DNA of 44,457 bases from Cuspidothrix issatschenkoi CHARLIE-1 (GCF_002934005.1 NZ_PGEM01000029.1:5593-50049); one strand, 5' to 3'. Numbered from the stretch's first letter, positions 1-9,527 are shown. The notes: generated from the sequence alone by a model not told the origin. Program-made: numbers and translations.

Positions 1-114
1 GGTGTTCCCTGTTAAGAGTTCCCTGTTCCCTTGCCCCAACGACAATTTTTAACGCCTACCTACTTAATCCTGTATTCTCAGTTATTATTTATTATCCTTA
101 ATTTATTATGTTGT

Positions 115-738
115 ATGCGTAACTCAAAAAGATTTGCTTTCATCGGTAGACTGTTAAAATTTTCGCAATTTGTTGATAAGTTTGCTGATAAATTGGGATG
201 GTTATCAAATTGGCTGGTTTTACTCACCATTGGCGTTGGTTTCTTGAATGTTGTCGCCCGTTATATGGGGCGCTTTATTGGCGTTCAATTATCTTCTAAT
301 GCCTTATTAGAACTGCAATGGTATTTATTTTCTCTCACGTTCTTATTAGGCTTTGTTTATATTTTACGTCATGGAGAAAATGTCCGTGTTGATTTTCTTT
401 ATGCCAATATGAATGAAAAAAAACGTGCATTAGTTGATTTTATCGGGACAATTTTATTTTTAATTCCCTTTTGTATCATTGGTATATGGGTTACATTTAA
501 CCCAGTATTACAATCTTGGGGAAGATTAAGTAATGGTAGTTGGGGAACGTGGGAAATATCTTCTGATGCCAATGGTTTACCCCGCGCACCGATTAAAACT
601 GTTGTTCCCATAGCGTTATTATTGCTGCTTTTACAAAGTATTTCTCAAACAATTAAATATTTAGCAGTATTATTAGGCTATCAACAAGTAGCAGAACAAA
701 TTCGTTTAGAAACTTCAGAAAATATCAATATTGAATAG
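115..738 (+). CDS. TRAP transporter small permease (DctQ type)
   Basis: Small membrane subunit of a tripartite ATP-independent periplasmic (TRAP) transporter, which imports organic acids or similar solutes using an ion gradient and a periplasmic binding protein. From ATG 115 the protein has 207 residues and four hydrophobic segments (near [56 protein letters not shown] and [10 protein letters not shown]), the usual DctQ topology, with a conserved ELQWYLF segment. An in-frame TTG at 31 would add 28 residues, but it starts inside repeat-like sequence, so ATG 115 is preferred. The large permease follows after 8 bp, so the two are co-transcribed. The binding-protein gene is probably just left of the window. 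The substrate cannot be read from the sequence. Confidence 0.88.
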   Translation: MRNSKRFAFIGRLLKFSQFVDKFADKLGWLSNWLVLLTIGVGFLNVVARYMGRFIGVQLSSNALLELQWYLFSLTFLLGFVYILRHGENVRVDFLYANMNEKKRALVDFIGTILFLIPFCIIGIWVTFNPVLQSWGRLSNGSWGTWEISSDANGLPRAPIKTVVPIALLLLLLQSISQTIKYLAVLLGYQQVAEQIRLETSENINIE

Positions 739-746
739 GGGAAAAT

Positions 747-2081
747 ATGGGTTTTGAATGGTTAGCTATTTTAATGTTTGTTGGCTTTTTCTTGATTTTA
801 ATGAGTGGCTATCCTGTCGCCTTTTCTTTTGCGGGAACAGCCATTATTTTTGGACTAATTGGTACAGCAGTCGGGGCTTTTAATCCTGCACGTCTTCTCC
901 TATTACCTAATAGTTGGTTCGGCACAATGTCGAATTTTACTCTATTAGCAATTCCCTTTTTTGTCTTTCTCGGTGCAGTTTTAGAAAAATCAGGATTAGC
1001 CGAAGAATTATTAGAAACAATTGGTATTCTTTTTAGTCGTGTTCGGGGGGGGTTGGCCTTAGCAGTCGTTTTAGTGGGAACTGTTTTAGCCGCCACAACT
1101 GGAGTAGTTGCCGCTACAGTAATTGTCATGGGAATGTTATCATTACCTGTAATGATCCGCTATGGCTATGATAAGAAATTAGCGGCAGGGGTGATAGTTG
1201 CTTCTGGAACTTTAGCCCAATTAATTCCTCCCAGTTTAGTATTAGTAATTCTCAGTGATCAAATTGGTGTTTCCGTTGGTGATTTATTTTTAGGAGCATT
1301 AATTCCTGGATTAATGTTATCTGGTTCTTATATTCTCTATATTTTGGGACTAGCTTTTTTTCAACCCGAAAAAGTGCCACTTATTCCTGATGATGTAGAA
1401 ATTCCTCAAGGTAGTAAATTAATTAAACAAGTTTTTAAAGCCGTTATTCCACCTATTCTCTTAATTTTTGCGGTCTTAGGAAGCATTTTTTTTGGTGTGG
1501 CTACTCCCACGGAAGCAGGTGCAGTTGGTGCGGTTGGGGCTTGTGTGCTGGCTGCTTTTAATAAACGTTTAACACCCCAATTAATTCGTGATGCAGCCCA
1601 TTCCACAGCCATAATTACCGCCTTAGTGGTGATGATTTTATTCTGTTCTTCAATGTTTAGTTTAGTATTTGATGCTTTAGGTGGCAAAACTCTGATTACT
1701 AATTTATTAACGGGTTTACCTGGAGGATATTGGGGATTTATAATTGTGAGTAATTTAGCAATTTTTGCTCTGGGAGTTTTTCTAGAATTTATTGAAATTT
1801 GCTTCATTGCTATGCCTTTATTTGTGCCTGCTGCCCAGGCTTTAAATATTGATATGGTCTGGTATGGTGTGGTAATGGCAATTAATTTACAAACTGCTTT
1901 TATTTCTCCACCTGTGGGCTTTTCTTTGTTTTATTTACAAAGTGTTGCCCCTAAAGAGTTAAGTACATTTGATATTCATAAAAGTGCAATTCCTTTTATG
2001 ATTTTACAGTTTATTGTGTTGTTAATTGTAATTGCTTTCCCCCAAACAGTTCGCTGGTTAATTGATATTTCGGCAACGTAA
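747..2081 (+). CDS. TRAP transporter large permease (DctM type)
   Basis: Large, transport-catalysing membrane subunit of the TRAP transporter. The 444-residue length is normal for DctM. The protein is hydrophobic throughout with about a dozen membrane segments, and it shows family stretches such as [12 protein letters not shown] near the start, [39 protein letters not shown] in the middle and [14 protein letters not shown] in the second half. The start ATG has GGGGAA just upstream, 8 bp after the DctQ stop, which supports one operon. Cyanobacterial TRAP systems are known for amino or keto acids such as glutamate, but nothing here fixes the substrate. Followed by about 115 bp of AT-rich sequence with no clear terminator. 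Confidence 0.92.
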   Translation: MGFEWLAILMFVGFFLILMSGYPVAFSFAGTAIIFGLIGTAVGAFNPARLLLLPNSWFGTMSNFTLLAIPFFVFLGAVLEKSGLAEELLETIGILFSRVRGGLALAVVLVGTVLAATTGVVAATVIVMGMLSLPVMIRYGYDKKLAAGVIVASGTLAQLIPPSLVLVILSDQIGVSVGDLFLGALIPGLMLSGSYILYILGLAFFQPEKVPLIPDDVEIPQGSKLIKQVFKAVIPPILLIFAVLGSIFFGVATPTEAGAVGAVGACVLAAFNKRLTPQLIRDAAHSTAIITALVVMILFCSSMFSLVFDALGGKTLITNLLTGLPGGYWGFIIVSNLAIFALGVFLEFIEICFIAMPLFVPAAQALNIDMVWYGVVMAINLQTAFISPPVGFSLFYLQSVAPKELSTFDIHKSAIPFMILQFIVLLIVIAFPQTVRWLIDISAT

Positions 2082-2196
2082 GGATTTAGTTATAAGCATC
2101 TTTTTTGTGGAGTTCTCTAACTTGTCACCAACGCCCATGTTTTGTATATCATATAAAACGATAGAGTAAAAAGTATAAAATTTACAAAAAACCGTT

Positions 2197-2562
2197 ATGT
2201 CACTAAAACGCTTTATTATTGAAATGGGAATGGGTATAGACCAGCACGGACAAGAACCGACGGTAGCAGCAGCAAGAGCAGTCAGAAATGCGATCGCTCA
2301 CAATGCCCTTCTTGGTATTATGGAAGTAGCTGGTTTAACAGATCCTAATGAGATGATTGTGGAAGTTAAAGTTGCAGTTCCCTACCCGGAACAAGTACGG
2401 GAAGCAGATGTATTAGCTGTTCTTCCCTTTGGTAAAAAAACTCTGATATTAGAAGCAGGAGGAATGGTAGTAGATGGTTTAGCTATTGCTTCTTTGAACG
2501 ATAAAAATGATGAAATGTTGATAGCTGTAGCGGCAGTTACAGTTTTTGTAGAAACTAAATAA
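2197..2562 (+). CDS. Lin0512 family protein
   Basis: A 121-residue soluble protein that I recognise as the Lin0512/TIGR02058 family, conserved in cyanobacteria, Firmicutes and others, with no established biochemical role. Recognisable features are the N-terminal strand FIIEMGMGIDQHGQEPTVAA, then AVRNAIAHNALLGI, the VKVAVPYPEQV segment and the closing LEAGGMVVDG. No signal peptide or membrane segment is visible. The length fits the family. It stands alone, with 115 bp to the TRAP operon and 205 bp to the next gene, and it carries a HIP1 octamer within its coding sequence. Function unknown. Confidence 0.85.
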   Translation: MSLKRFIIEMGMGIDQHGQEPTVAAARAVRNAIAHNALLGIMEVAGLTDPNEMIVEVKVAVPYPEQVREADVLAVLPFGKKTLILEAGGMVVDGLAIASLNDKNDEMLIAVAAVTVFVETK

Positions 2563-2589
2563 TTGAAGTCAATAAGTTGATTTTATCTG

Positions 2590-2698
2590 GATTTTGTGCG
2601 TTAAACAGTTAACTACAGAAACTCGCATTTGGTTTCTAGAAAATAAAAACAGATTATGGCAATCTGAAGAAATGTTAACTGCACTTGATGAAGATTAA
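2590..2698 (+). pseudogene. short orphan reading frame, probable gene remnant
   Basis: An open stretch ends in ...NKNRLWQSEEMLTALDED followed by TAA at about 2696-2698. It has no ATG and no ribosome-binding site, but the amino-acid composition is protein-like (charged, amphipathic). It is most likely the C-terminal remnant of a lost small gene; I do not recognise the family. It could equally be chance. Confidence 0.25.
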
Positions 2699-2721
2699 CG
2701 ATTGCCAAAAATACTTTTTTT

Positions 2722-2752
2722 AAGTAGGATATATACATTTTGTATCCTACTT
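2722..2752 (+). promoter_or_regulatory. perfect 10-bp inverted repeat in the leader of the next gene
   Basis: AAGTAGGATA (2722-2731) and TATCCTACTT (2743-2752) form a perfect stem with an 11-nt loop, ending 15 bp before the start codon of the exported protein. It may be an operator or a leader hairpin. A run of seven T precedes the left arm, so on the minus strand it would not make a typical terminator. Confidence 0.4.
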
Positions 2753-2767
2753 ATTTACTAAAGAAGT

Positions 2768-3301
2768 ATGTTAATTAAAATTCTCAATACTCAGCTTTTA
2801 TTATTTGGTCTTTCTTGTAGTTTAGGTTTAATAATTCTGGTTTTAGATCAATCTAATATGGCTTTAGCAGAAACTATAGCAAAATCTTCTGATTTCACAA
2901 CTACTCAGCAAATAGTTGTAGATCAAAAAGAATTTGGTGTGAAAATAATTAACTCAAATGGAAAAGTCAATTTTTTCCCCACTAACAAAGTTCCTTTAAA
3001 ACAAGGTGATGCTTATGGATGGAGAATTAAACTGGATAATTATCAAGGTCAAGTCAAATGGCGGGAAGTTTTAACTTTACCAAAACCTCCTGAAATTTGG
3101 ATCACACAAGATGATAAAAATTTCTCGATATCAAAAGATGGAAAAACAGCAATTTCCCAGCGTACAACCACACCTGTGAATGGTATAATCGAAAATTTCT
3201 GGACTATTTACCCTGGTGATCCTGTGGGTCAACATCAAATACAAGTCTATATTGATGAACGTTTGATTGCTACTTTTGAATTTGAAATTGTGCCATTTTA
3301 A
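2768..3301 (+). CDS. exported protein of unknown function
   Basis: A 177-residue protein with an N-terminal hydrophobic segment (about residues 7-27, LNTQLLLFGLSCSLGLIILV) and a plausible signal-peptidase site after NMALAE, so it is probably exported or anchored in the cytoplasmic membrane. The mature part is rich in beta-type sequence (for example EFGVKIINSNGKVNFFPTNK and HQIQVYIDERLIATFEFEIV), like small cyanobacterial beta-sandwich proteins, with aromatic residues around YGWRIKLDNYQGQVKWREV. I do not recognise a characterised family. It is monocistronic, with a strong inverted repeat 15 bp upstream that may control it. Followed after 52 bp by an SDR-like gene on the same strand. Confidence 0.72.
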   Translation: MLIKILNTQLLLFGLSCSLGLIILVLDQSNMALAETIAKSSDFTTTQQIVVDQKEFGVKIINSNGKVNFFPTNKVPLKQGDAYGWRIKLDNYQGQVKWREVLTLPKPPEIWITQDDKNFSISKDGKTAISQRTTTPVNGIIENFWTIYPGDPVGQHQIQVYIDERLIATFEFEIVPF

Positions 3302-3353
3302 AATTGCAGTTTTGTGTTAGATATAAACATAGTATCTTTTTTACACAATAATT

Positions 3354-4034
3354 ATGTCAACCACATCTTACATTTTTCTGGCTGGTGCAAGTCGCGGTGT
3401 TGGAAAAGAAATTGCTAAATATTTGATAGAAAAACAAATTCCAGTTAAAGCACTTTTAAGAACGGAAGCTGCTGCTGTTGAACTAAAAACAATGGGTATT
3501 TATCCAGTTTTAGGAGATGCGTTAAATGTAACTGATGTTGAACAAGGAATTTTGGGAAATGAACCTATTCAAGCTGTTATCAGTACATTAGGTGGTTTAC
3601 CAACAGATAATATTAAACCTGATTATATTGGCAATAAAAACCTCATTGATGCAGCAGTTAAAGCAGGAGTACAAAAGTTTATTTTGGTAACTTCTATTGG
3701 TAGTGGTAATAGTGTTGTAGCTATGCCTCCGCAAGCTTTAGAAGCACTGAAACCAGTTTTAATTGAAAAAGAAAAAGCTGAACAATATCTAATTTCCAGT
3801 GGACTTAACTATACAATTATCCGTCCTGGTGGTTTAAAATCAGAACCAGCAACTAACAACGGAATTATCACGGAAAACCCCCATATTGTTGGTAGTATTC
3901 ATCGCGCAGACGTGGCCGAATTAGTTTGTCGCTGTTTAAATTCTCCTAATACTAATAATAAGATTTTCTCAGCCATAGATCGGAATATGGTATACCCAGG
4001 ATTACCGGATTTTGTGGAATTTAATTTGGATTAA
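3354..4034 (+). CDS. NAD(P)-binding atypical SDR (NmrA-like)
   Basis: A 226-residue Rossmann-fold protein of the atypical short-chain dehydrogenase/NmrA-like group. The nucleotide-binding loop GASRGVG sits at residues 11-17 after a short beta strand, followed by the usual KALLRTEAAAVEL (cofactor phosphate region), GDALNVTDVEQ (strand plus acidic residue) and VKAGVQKFILVTSIGSG. The lower half (NYTIIRPGGLKSEPATNNG, IHRADVAELV) is characteristic of this class in plants and cyanobacteria, where relatives act as reductases or as scaffold-like stress proteins. The classical YxxxK pair is not present, as usual in the group. The substrate is unknown. Cytoplasmic; short leader, separate from the gene before it. 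Confidence 0.85.
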   Translation: MSTTSYIFLAGASRGVGKEIAKYLIEKQIPVKALLRTEAAAVELKTMGIYPVLGDALNVTDVEQGILGNEPIQAVISTLGGLPTDNIKPDYIGNKNLIDAAVKAGVQKFILVTSIGSGNSVVAMPPQALEALKPVLIEKEKAEQYLISSGLNYTIIRPGGLKSEPATNNGIITENPHIVGSIHRADVAELVCRCLNSPNTNNKIFSAIDRNMVYPGLPDFVEFNLD

Positions 4035-4064
4035 CATGACTTCGACAAAAATAATTTGACCCCT

Positions 4065-4105
4065 TTGATAAACCTCTCCTCGCACCTTGTGAAGGGGAGG
4101 CACAA
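4065..4105. repeat. short palindromic intergenic repeat
   Basis: CCTCTCC near 4073 and GGGGAGG near 4093 pair around a CACCTTGTG centre. This is a common type of dispersed palindrome in cyanobacterial intergenic DNA and may act as a terminator between the convergent SDR and PTS genes. A nearby ACTTACGCA resembles the end of the MITE described at 9323. Confidence 0.4.
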
Positions 4106-4266
4106 CTTACGCAAGTGTCACACCAAAAATCTGTTTATTTGCAGGATTTATGCAGTCTGACGCGGTTGGTAAGCTTGTCGAACCACACCCTACCAATGTG
4201 CTGAAAGCTTTTCAGTGTCTAAGTTTTACTTCATAGCCTAATAGTATTGTTTATGACTATGGTTAA

Positions 4267-6765
4267 TTATAAAGCTCTGACACTGGAAGCAGAATCTTGT
4301 TGTAATGCTAAGGATGCAATAGTTTTTGCTTGCATCATTGTTAATCTAGTAATTTCTTGTTTAAGTGGGGCTATGGCTTGGGGATTAACACTTAATTCAT
4401 CTAAACCCAAACCTAATAAAATTGAGGTACTCATAATATCAGCAGCCAATTCTCCACATAAGCCTACCCAGATATTTGCTGCATGGGCAACTTGCACTGT
4501 TTGCTGAATCATGCGTAATACAGCAGGTTGTAAGGCATCAGCTAAATTTGCTACTCTGGGATTATTGCGATCGCCCGCCATGACATACTGACTTAAATCA
4601 TTAGTCCCAATACTAAAAAATTGTACTTCCTTGGCTAACTGATCAGCGATCGCTACTGCGGCGGGTGTCTCAATCATAATTCCCACTTCCATATTTTCAT
4701 CAAAGGGGATTTTCTCTTGGCGCAATTCCCCCCGCACCTGGGCTAAAATTACCTTCGCTGCTCTGACTTCTGTTAAAGTAGCAATCATCGGCAACATAAT
4801 TTTAATATTATTGCCAGCACTGGCGCGTAAAATTGCCCTCAAATGAGTTTTAAACAATTGCGGATTTTCTAAACAAAATCGTATTCCCCTCACTCCCAAA
4901 AAAGGATTCGCTTCTGTAACCCCCGTACTCATATAAGGAAGCGGTTTATCTCCACCCACATCAAGAGTACGAATAATTAAAGGCCGATTTTCCAGAACCT
5001 TGGCAATAGACTGATATACTTTTAACTGCTCTTCTTCATTTGGCAATCTGTCACTATCAAAGTATAAAAACTCAGTCCGCAGCAGTCCTACCCCTTCCGC
5101 CCCATGACTAATTGCTACTTGAGCATCCGCAATACTATTGATATTACTTAAAACCGTAATTCGTTTTCCATCCAGAGTAATAGCTGGTTGATGTGCCTGT
5201 TTTCGTGTTTGAACTTGGGCAGTTTGCCAAGCTTGAGCTTTAGCTTCTAAAGCCTTTAAAATTCCAGGTTCTGGACTAATCCAAGCTTTGCCACTCTCTC
5301 CATCCAAGCCTATTAAAGTACCATTTTCTACCTTTAATATCTGGGCATCTACACCCAAAACCGCCGGGATTCCCAAGGTGCGGGCAATAATAGCACTATG
5401 TGAAGTAGCACTACCATAAGTCGTACAAATACCTAAGACTTTCTGAGGATCTAATCTTGCAGTATCAGAAGGAGTTAAGTCTTGAGCCAGAATGATGGAT
5501 GGTGTGGTGATTTCCAAAGGTGGTGGAGCATTTCCTAGTAAAATTCGTAACACTCTCCTCCCCACATCTACCAAATCATCTACCCGTTCTTGTAAATAAG
5601 CATCCTCAAGTTGTTGATAAGAGTTGGCAACTTCATCTACTACTTCTTGCCAAACTGCTTCTGCATTAATACGTTTTTGAATAATTCGCTGATGTGCAGC
5701 TTCTAGTAATACGGGATCTTCTAAAAATAGCAAATGGGCATCAAAAATTGCTGCTTCGGCATCACCAATTTGCACATAAGTATGGGATAATAGGGTTTGA
5801 ATTTCCTCTTTAGCTATTTGAATCGCTTCCTGTAGTCTTTGCCATTCTATTTCTAAATTTTCTATGTGATATTGGTTAATAGAAATGGGTACAGACTCAT
5901 AATGAATTGCTGGAGCAATGGCTATTCCCCCCGAAGCACCAATTCCCACCAGTTCTCCTTCCGTCGCTGGAGTTACTTCCTGGGGTACAACTCGCCGAAC
6001 TTTCACAGCACTATCATCTTCACCAAAATTATTGACAATTAAGGCTTGTAATGCCGTCAAAGCGGCTTGAGCATCTGCACCGATGGCGGTAATGAGTAAT
6101 TCATGGCCTTGACGTGCGCCCAAAGTGGCCACTTGATTAATGCTGTCACTGCGAACTGCTGCTGTGCCTCTTGTGATATTTTGTACTTGAATTTGGGATT
6201 TATAGCGAGATGCTGTCGCTACAAATTGGGCGGCTGGTCGGGCGTGTAAACCTAAGCGGTTCTTGATAGTGAGGCGAATTTCTCGATAGTTGTCAGTTCC
6301 TACACCCTGTTTTTTGGCTAAAGGGCAGGTGTGGGGCTTAAGGTGATCGGCACTACCTAATAATGCGGCTTTCCCTAATAATGCTCCCTGGGCTTCAGCA
6401 ATAACTGTGGGGATATTATTCCCAGCAGCAGCAGAAACAGCCGCCGCTATTGTCCCCTCTACTAAAGGTGCTGAACATAAATATACTTTAGAACGTTTGT
6501 CTAAATCGAGTAATTCTAAAGCCATTTCCGTACTCATGACGGCACTACCTAAATCCATTAATATTAAAACACCATGATCTGAAAATACAGAATTAATTGC
6601 TGCATATACCTGCATTGGATCTGTACCCAGAGGATTTTCAGGATCTTCTATCCCCGCCGCAATGGCTATGGGAACTGTGTCATGAACCATTTGCATGGCT
6701 AGTTCCCGCACTCCCACAGCTAATTGTTGACTGTGAGAGACTATAACTAACGATATGATTCCCAT
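4267..6765 (-). CDS. DhaM-HPr-Enzyme I fusion phosphotransferase
   Basis: Multidomain phosphotransferase that would pass phosphate from PEP to the DhaM (EIIA-Man-like) domain, which in known systems rephosphorylates ADP on DhaL for dihydroxyacetone phosphorylation by DhaK. Domains in order: DhaM, about residues 1-130, with active histidine in LVIVSHSQQL (His11); HPr, about 158-245, with GLHARPA (His174); and full-length Enzyme I, about 265-820, with the phosphohistidine in SATSHSAII (His456) and PEP-binding signatures such as GAEGVGLLRTEFLY, GVRGIRFCL and FSIGTNDLSQY. At 832 residues it is longer than E. coli DhaM, which keeps only part of EI. No dhaK or dhaL lies in the window. The start ATG is clear. 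Convergent with the SDR gene; 235 bp to the next gene. Confidence 0.92.
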   Translation of the reverse strand: MGIISLVIVSHSQQLAVGVRELAMQMVHDTVPIAIAAGIEDPENPLGTDPMQVYAAINSVFSDHGVLILMDLGSAVMSTEMALELLDLDKRSKVYLCSAPLVEGTIAAAVSAAAGNNIPTVIAEAQGALLGKAALLGSADHLKPHTCPLAKKQGVGTDNYREIRLTIKNRLGLHARPAAQFVATASRYKSQIQVQNITRGTAAVRSDSINQVATLGARQGHELLITAIGADAQAALTALQALIVNNFGEDDSAVKVRRVVPQEVTPATEGELVGIGASGGIAIAPAIHYESVPISINQYHIENLEIEWQRLQEAIQIAKEEIQTLLSHTYVQIGDAEAAIFDAHLLFLEDPVLLEAAHQRIIQKRINAEAVWQEVVDEVANSYQQLEDAYLQERVDDLVDVGRRVLRILLGNAPPPLEITTPSIILAQDLTPSDTARLDPQKVLGICTTYGSATSHSAIIARTLGIPAVLGVDAQILKVENGTLIGLDGESGKAWISPEPGILKALEAKAQAWQTAQVQTRKQAHQPAITLDGKRITVLSNINSIADAQVAISHGAEGVGLLRTEFLYFDSDRLPNEEEQLKVYQSIAKVLENRPLIIRTLDVGGDKPLPYMSTGVTEANPFLGVRGIRFCLENPQLFKTHLRAILRASAGNNIKIMLPMIATLTEVRAAKVILAQVRGELRQEKIPFDENMEVGIMIETPAAVAIADQLAKEVQFFSIGTNDLSQYVMAGDRNNPRVANLADALQPAVLRMIQQTVQVAHAANIWVGLCGELAADIMSTSILLGLGLDELSVNPQAIAPLKQEITRLTMMQAKTIASLALQQDSASSVRAL

Positions 6766-6968
6766 ATTTCCTTTATTCTACTACTGCTATTAAGAATTGA
6801 GCTTTTAGGATCAAAATACGGAGAATTTCTGACTATAGATAATGTTATATTTTTAACTGTGAATAAGTACATCTAGATTGATTGTTTCGACATCTACTTT
6901 CATGTTATCAACTTAGCAATTACCACCCTCAATTTTGAAGATTCACTTAATATTAGGGGTAGTTGTTG

Positions 6969-7003
6969 ACTGTTCACTGATAACTGATAACCGTTCACTG
7001 TCA
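6969..7003. repeat. heptanucleotide tandem repeat (STRR type)
   Basis: Five consecutive 7-mers: ACTGTTC, ACTGATA, ACTGATA, ACCGTTC, ACTGTCA. Such short tandem heptamers are a hallmark of heterocystous cyanobacteria. The last unit supplies the stop codon (TCA at 7001-7003, TGA on the minus strand) of the lytic transglycosylase gene. Confidence 0.8.
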
Positions 7004-9181
7004 TCTATCCGTTGGTAATTTGGGGTGTTCTTCTGAATATTTGCTAACTAGGGCAGAAATTTCTGGGTTATAAAGTCGGAGATAATTCCAGTAGTTACCG
7101 AATACTTGACGGACGTAGTTTCTGGTTTCATCAAAAGGAATTTCTTCGACAAATTCATCTGGATCTTTTTTGGGTATGGTTTGCAGCCATTTGGCGACGT
7201 TACCCGGGCCTGCATTATAACTAGCGATCGCTAACATGGAATTATTACTATACTGTTGATGGGTATAATCAAGATACCAAGTCCCCAACATGATGTTATC
7301 ATTAGGATTTTCTAGACTGATTTTTTTAAAATCTACACCAATTTTTGGGGCTATCCAGGCTCCTGTGCTAGGCATAACTTGCATTAAACCAGTTGCACCG
7401 ACGGGAGATTTAATTTTTGATTGGAAACGTGATTCTTGCCGCATCAAAGCTGTCACTAATAAAGGATTTAGTTGACGGGAAGTAGACCATTTTTCAATTT
7501 CTTTAAAATAGGGAAAGGGATAACGAGCTTGCCAATAAATGCTTTGTTGACTTAAAGCTTGATATTCCGCTTTTTCAGTGGGTGTTTCTCGATCTTCTAA
7601 TTTGGCAATTTTATCAATACCAATCAGATAGTCACCTTTTGTTAATCTCATTAAACCTTCTGTAAATTGTTCAGCTACAGTAGGCTGATTTTTCTTTTTA
7701 AATTCTGTTTCCCATTGATACCAAGCATCACGATCTTGTCCCAGTAAATATAATTCATGGAAAGTCTCAGAACCGGCTGGAGGAACTGGACGTTGGGGGG
7801 GGATAATTGTCGGGTTCATCGCGCGCAGATTGTCAAAATTACCCACATTCAAACCCAAAATACTCGCAGATCGCCAGGCATAATAGGACTGAGGAAATTC
7901 ACTAATGACAGATTTGTAAGCGGTCATAGCTTCCTGTTGCCTACCTAGCATCATTGACCATTTACCAATCCAAAAACCGGCTCTGGGGGCTAAAATGTTG
8001 CTTTTGTTATTAACAGTGATTGGGTGCGCCCATTGCCACGCACCTAAATAATCATTATTTTTAGCTTTAGTTTCGGCTCTTTTCCAGCGAAATTCTGCTG
8101 CTTCATCGGTTTGGCTGTATTTACCTAGTAATATTTTCCAGGTATTATTAGCGCCTTGATTATCCTTGAGATTGTCGAGTAAAGTAGCTTTTTTAACTAA
8201 TGCTTGTGGAGCTTGTTCAGGAAATTTGTTAATAATTTGATCAAGATAGGGGATGGAGTCTTTACTTTTGGTAATGTCTGATAATCTTAATAGGGCTATA
8301 CCTGTTTCTTTAGCGGTAGGAAATTTTTGTAGGAGTTGTTTATAAACAGCGATCGCTTGATCTTGTTCTTTATTTAATTGTAATCCTCTGGCAATGCGAT
8401 AGAGACTAGTCGCTGTTTTGGGGGCTTGAATATAAGCATTTTTAGCTTTGGTGAATTCATTATTGTCCCAGTAAACTGAACCTATCAATTCCCAGTCTGT
8501 GGGTTGCAGTCCTGGTTGTTTAACTAATTGATCCAATACCCCAATAATACCAGGTTCGTCACTGGCATATTTAGCCAAGACTAATTTTAATTGAGGTTGA
8601 TTAGGATTTTGTTTTAAGCGGTTGCGAATAATTTCCCAGGTGAGGGGATGGGAGGGAAATTGGGCGATCGCTTTGTCTTGTAGCTTAGGTTGAGCGATCG
8701 CATAGATAGCTTTAACTACCGCCGCTTCTTGAGGATATTCTCGGAGTACCTTTTGCCGTACATCGGAAGCTTGCCTATCTTTGCCTAAAAGATCATAAGC
8801 TTGAGCTTGTTTGAGTAAAATATAAGGACCTAAAGCAGGATAGTCTTTTTCTAGTCCTGTCAATAAACTCAGAGCTTTCTCCCCTTGAGAAGTTTCTACA
8901 TAATCACTAGCTAACAGATAACGAGCGCGTTCTCGATCTGGGGAACTGCCTTTATCAGCAATTTCCGTGAGTTTTATTAATCTTTCTGGTACAGATTGAG
9001 ACAATAGAGAAAATACAACTGACTTAACCTTGTTAGCCTCAGATAGTTTTTCTGGCTTACTCTGACTCAAGTTCAACCATTTGCCAGCTTGGGGGGCTGA
9101 CACTATTGCTCCGGCTAAAAAGGCACATAGTCCAGCACCAGCAAGCAGATAAATTTGTGTTTTCTGTAGTTTTTTCAACAT
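7001..9181 (-). CDS. Slt70-like lytic transglycosylase with TPR-like N-terminal region
   Basis: Cell-wall enzyme that cleaves the MurNAc-GlcNAc bond of peptidoglycan in the periplasm. It has 726 residues: an N-terminal signal anchor (about residues 11-30, LLAGAGLCAFLAGAIVSA), a long alpha-helical superhelix of TPR-like repeats (about 50-540, for example EAAEFRWKRAETKAKNNDYLGAW), then a GH23 domain (about 565-700). The catalytic glutamate is in LMRQESRFQ (Glu583), followed by GATGLMQVMPSTG and the closing ASYNAGPGNVAKWL, all standard for the Slt/MltE superfamily. The organisation matches soluble lytic transglycosylase Slt70. ATG start at 9181. The stop codon overlaps a heptamer repeat, so the C-terminus may have been altered by repeat growth. 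Confidence 0.93.
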   Translation of the reverse strand: MLKKLQKTQIYLLAGAGLCAFLAGAIVSAPQAGKWLNLSQSKPEKLSEANKVKSVVFSLLSQSVPERLIKLTEIADKGSSPDRERARYLLASDYVETSQGEKALSLLTGLEKDYPALGPYILLKQAQAYDLLGKDRQASDVRQKVLREYPQEAAVVKAIYAIAQPKLQDKAIAQFPSHPLTWEIIRNRLKQNPNQPQLKLVLAKYASDEPGIIGVLDQLVKQPGLQPTDWELIGSVYWDNNEFTKAKNAYIQAPKTATSLYRIARGLQLNKEQDQAIAVYKQLLQKFPTAKETGIALLRLSDITKSKDSIPYLDQIINKFPEQAPQALVKKATLLDNLKDNQGANNTWKILLGKYSQTDEAAEFRWKRAETKAKNNDYLGAWQWAHPITVNNKSNILAPRAGFWIGKWSMMLGRQQEAMTAYKSVISEFPQSYYAWRSASILGLNVGNFDNLRAMNPTIIPPQRPVPPAGSETFHELYLLGQDRDAWYQWETEFKKKNQPTVAEQFTEGLMRLTKGDYLIGIDKIAKLEDRETPTEKAEYQALSQQSIYWQARYPFPYFKEIEKWSTSRQLNPLLVTALMRQESRFQSKIKSPVGATGLMQVMPSTGAWIAPKIGVDFKKISLENPNDNIMLGTWYLDYTHQQYSNNSMLAIASYNAGPGNVAKWLQTIPKKDPDEFVEEIPFDETRNYVRQVFGNYWNYLRLYNPEISALVSKYSEEHPKLPTDR

Positions 9182-9322
9182 TGATACTCGCTGATTGCCT
9201 AGCGTCTCACAAAGAAAGTTGCTAATTCATACTCTTTGCAACTTTAACATTAGGGTAACACCCATGACCAACTTTTACGGCTGTGATGGTCCAGTTTCCG
9301 CCAAGTTGGAGAAATATAATCT
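9182..9322. other. intergenic stretch with a 20-codon orphan frame
   Basis: No convincing gene. An ATG at 9264 opens 20 codons (MTNFYGCDGPVSAKLEKYNL) that stop exactly at the left end of the MITE at 9323. It may be the 5' stub of a gene cut by that element, or chance. Confidence 0.25.
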
Positions 9323-9527
9323 TTAGGACTTACGCATTGACAGGATCAACCAAATATGAGGTATGGGTTTCGGGCATTTTAACGTGATTTTTTAATTATT
9401 TTTGGGCGATAGTGAAGCGCTGCTGCAAGCAGTTCGCTATTGATCGGAAGTTAATCGCCAAAAGCCTGAAACGACGGATTTTCGTTCATGCACATCATGG
9501 TGAATTTGTACAGTGCGTAAGTCCTAA
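9323..9527. mobile_element. MITE with perfect 14-bp terminal inverted repeats
   Basis: TTAGGACTTACGCA (9323-9336) is matched exactly by TGCGTAAGTCCTAA (9514-9527), enclosing 205 bp with no coding capacity. A second, inner imperfect hairpin (about 9407-9442) lies in the middle. This is the structure of a miniature inverted-repeat transposable element mobilised in trans. No clear target-site duplication is visible. Confidence 0.75.

Noticed and set aside
4247-4507. Plus-strand 86-codon frame at the 3' end of the PTS fusion gene
   Set aside because: Overlaps the conserved C-terminus of Enzyme I on the other strand; shadow frame.
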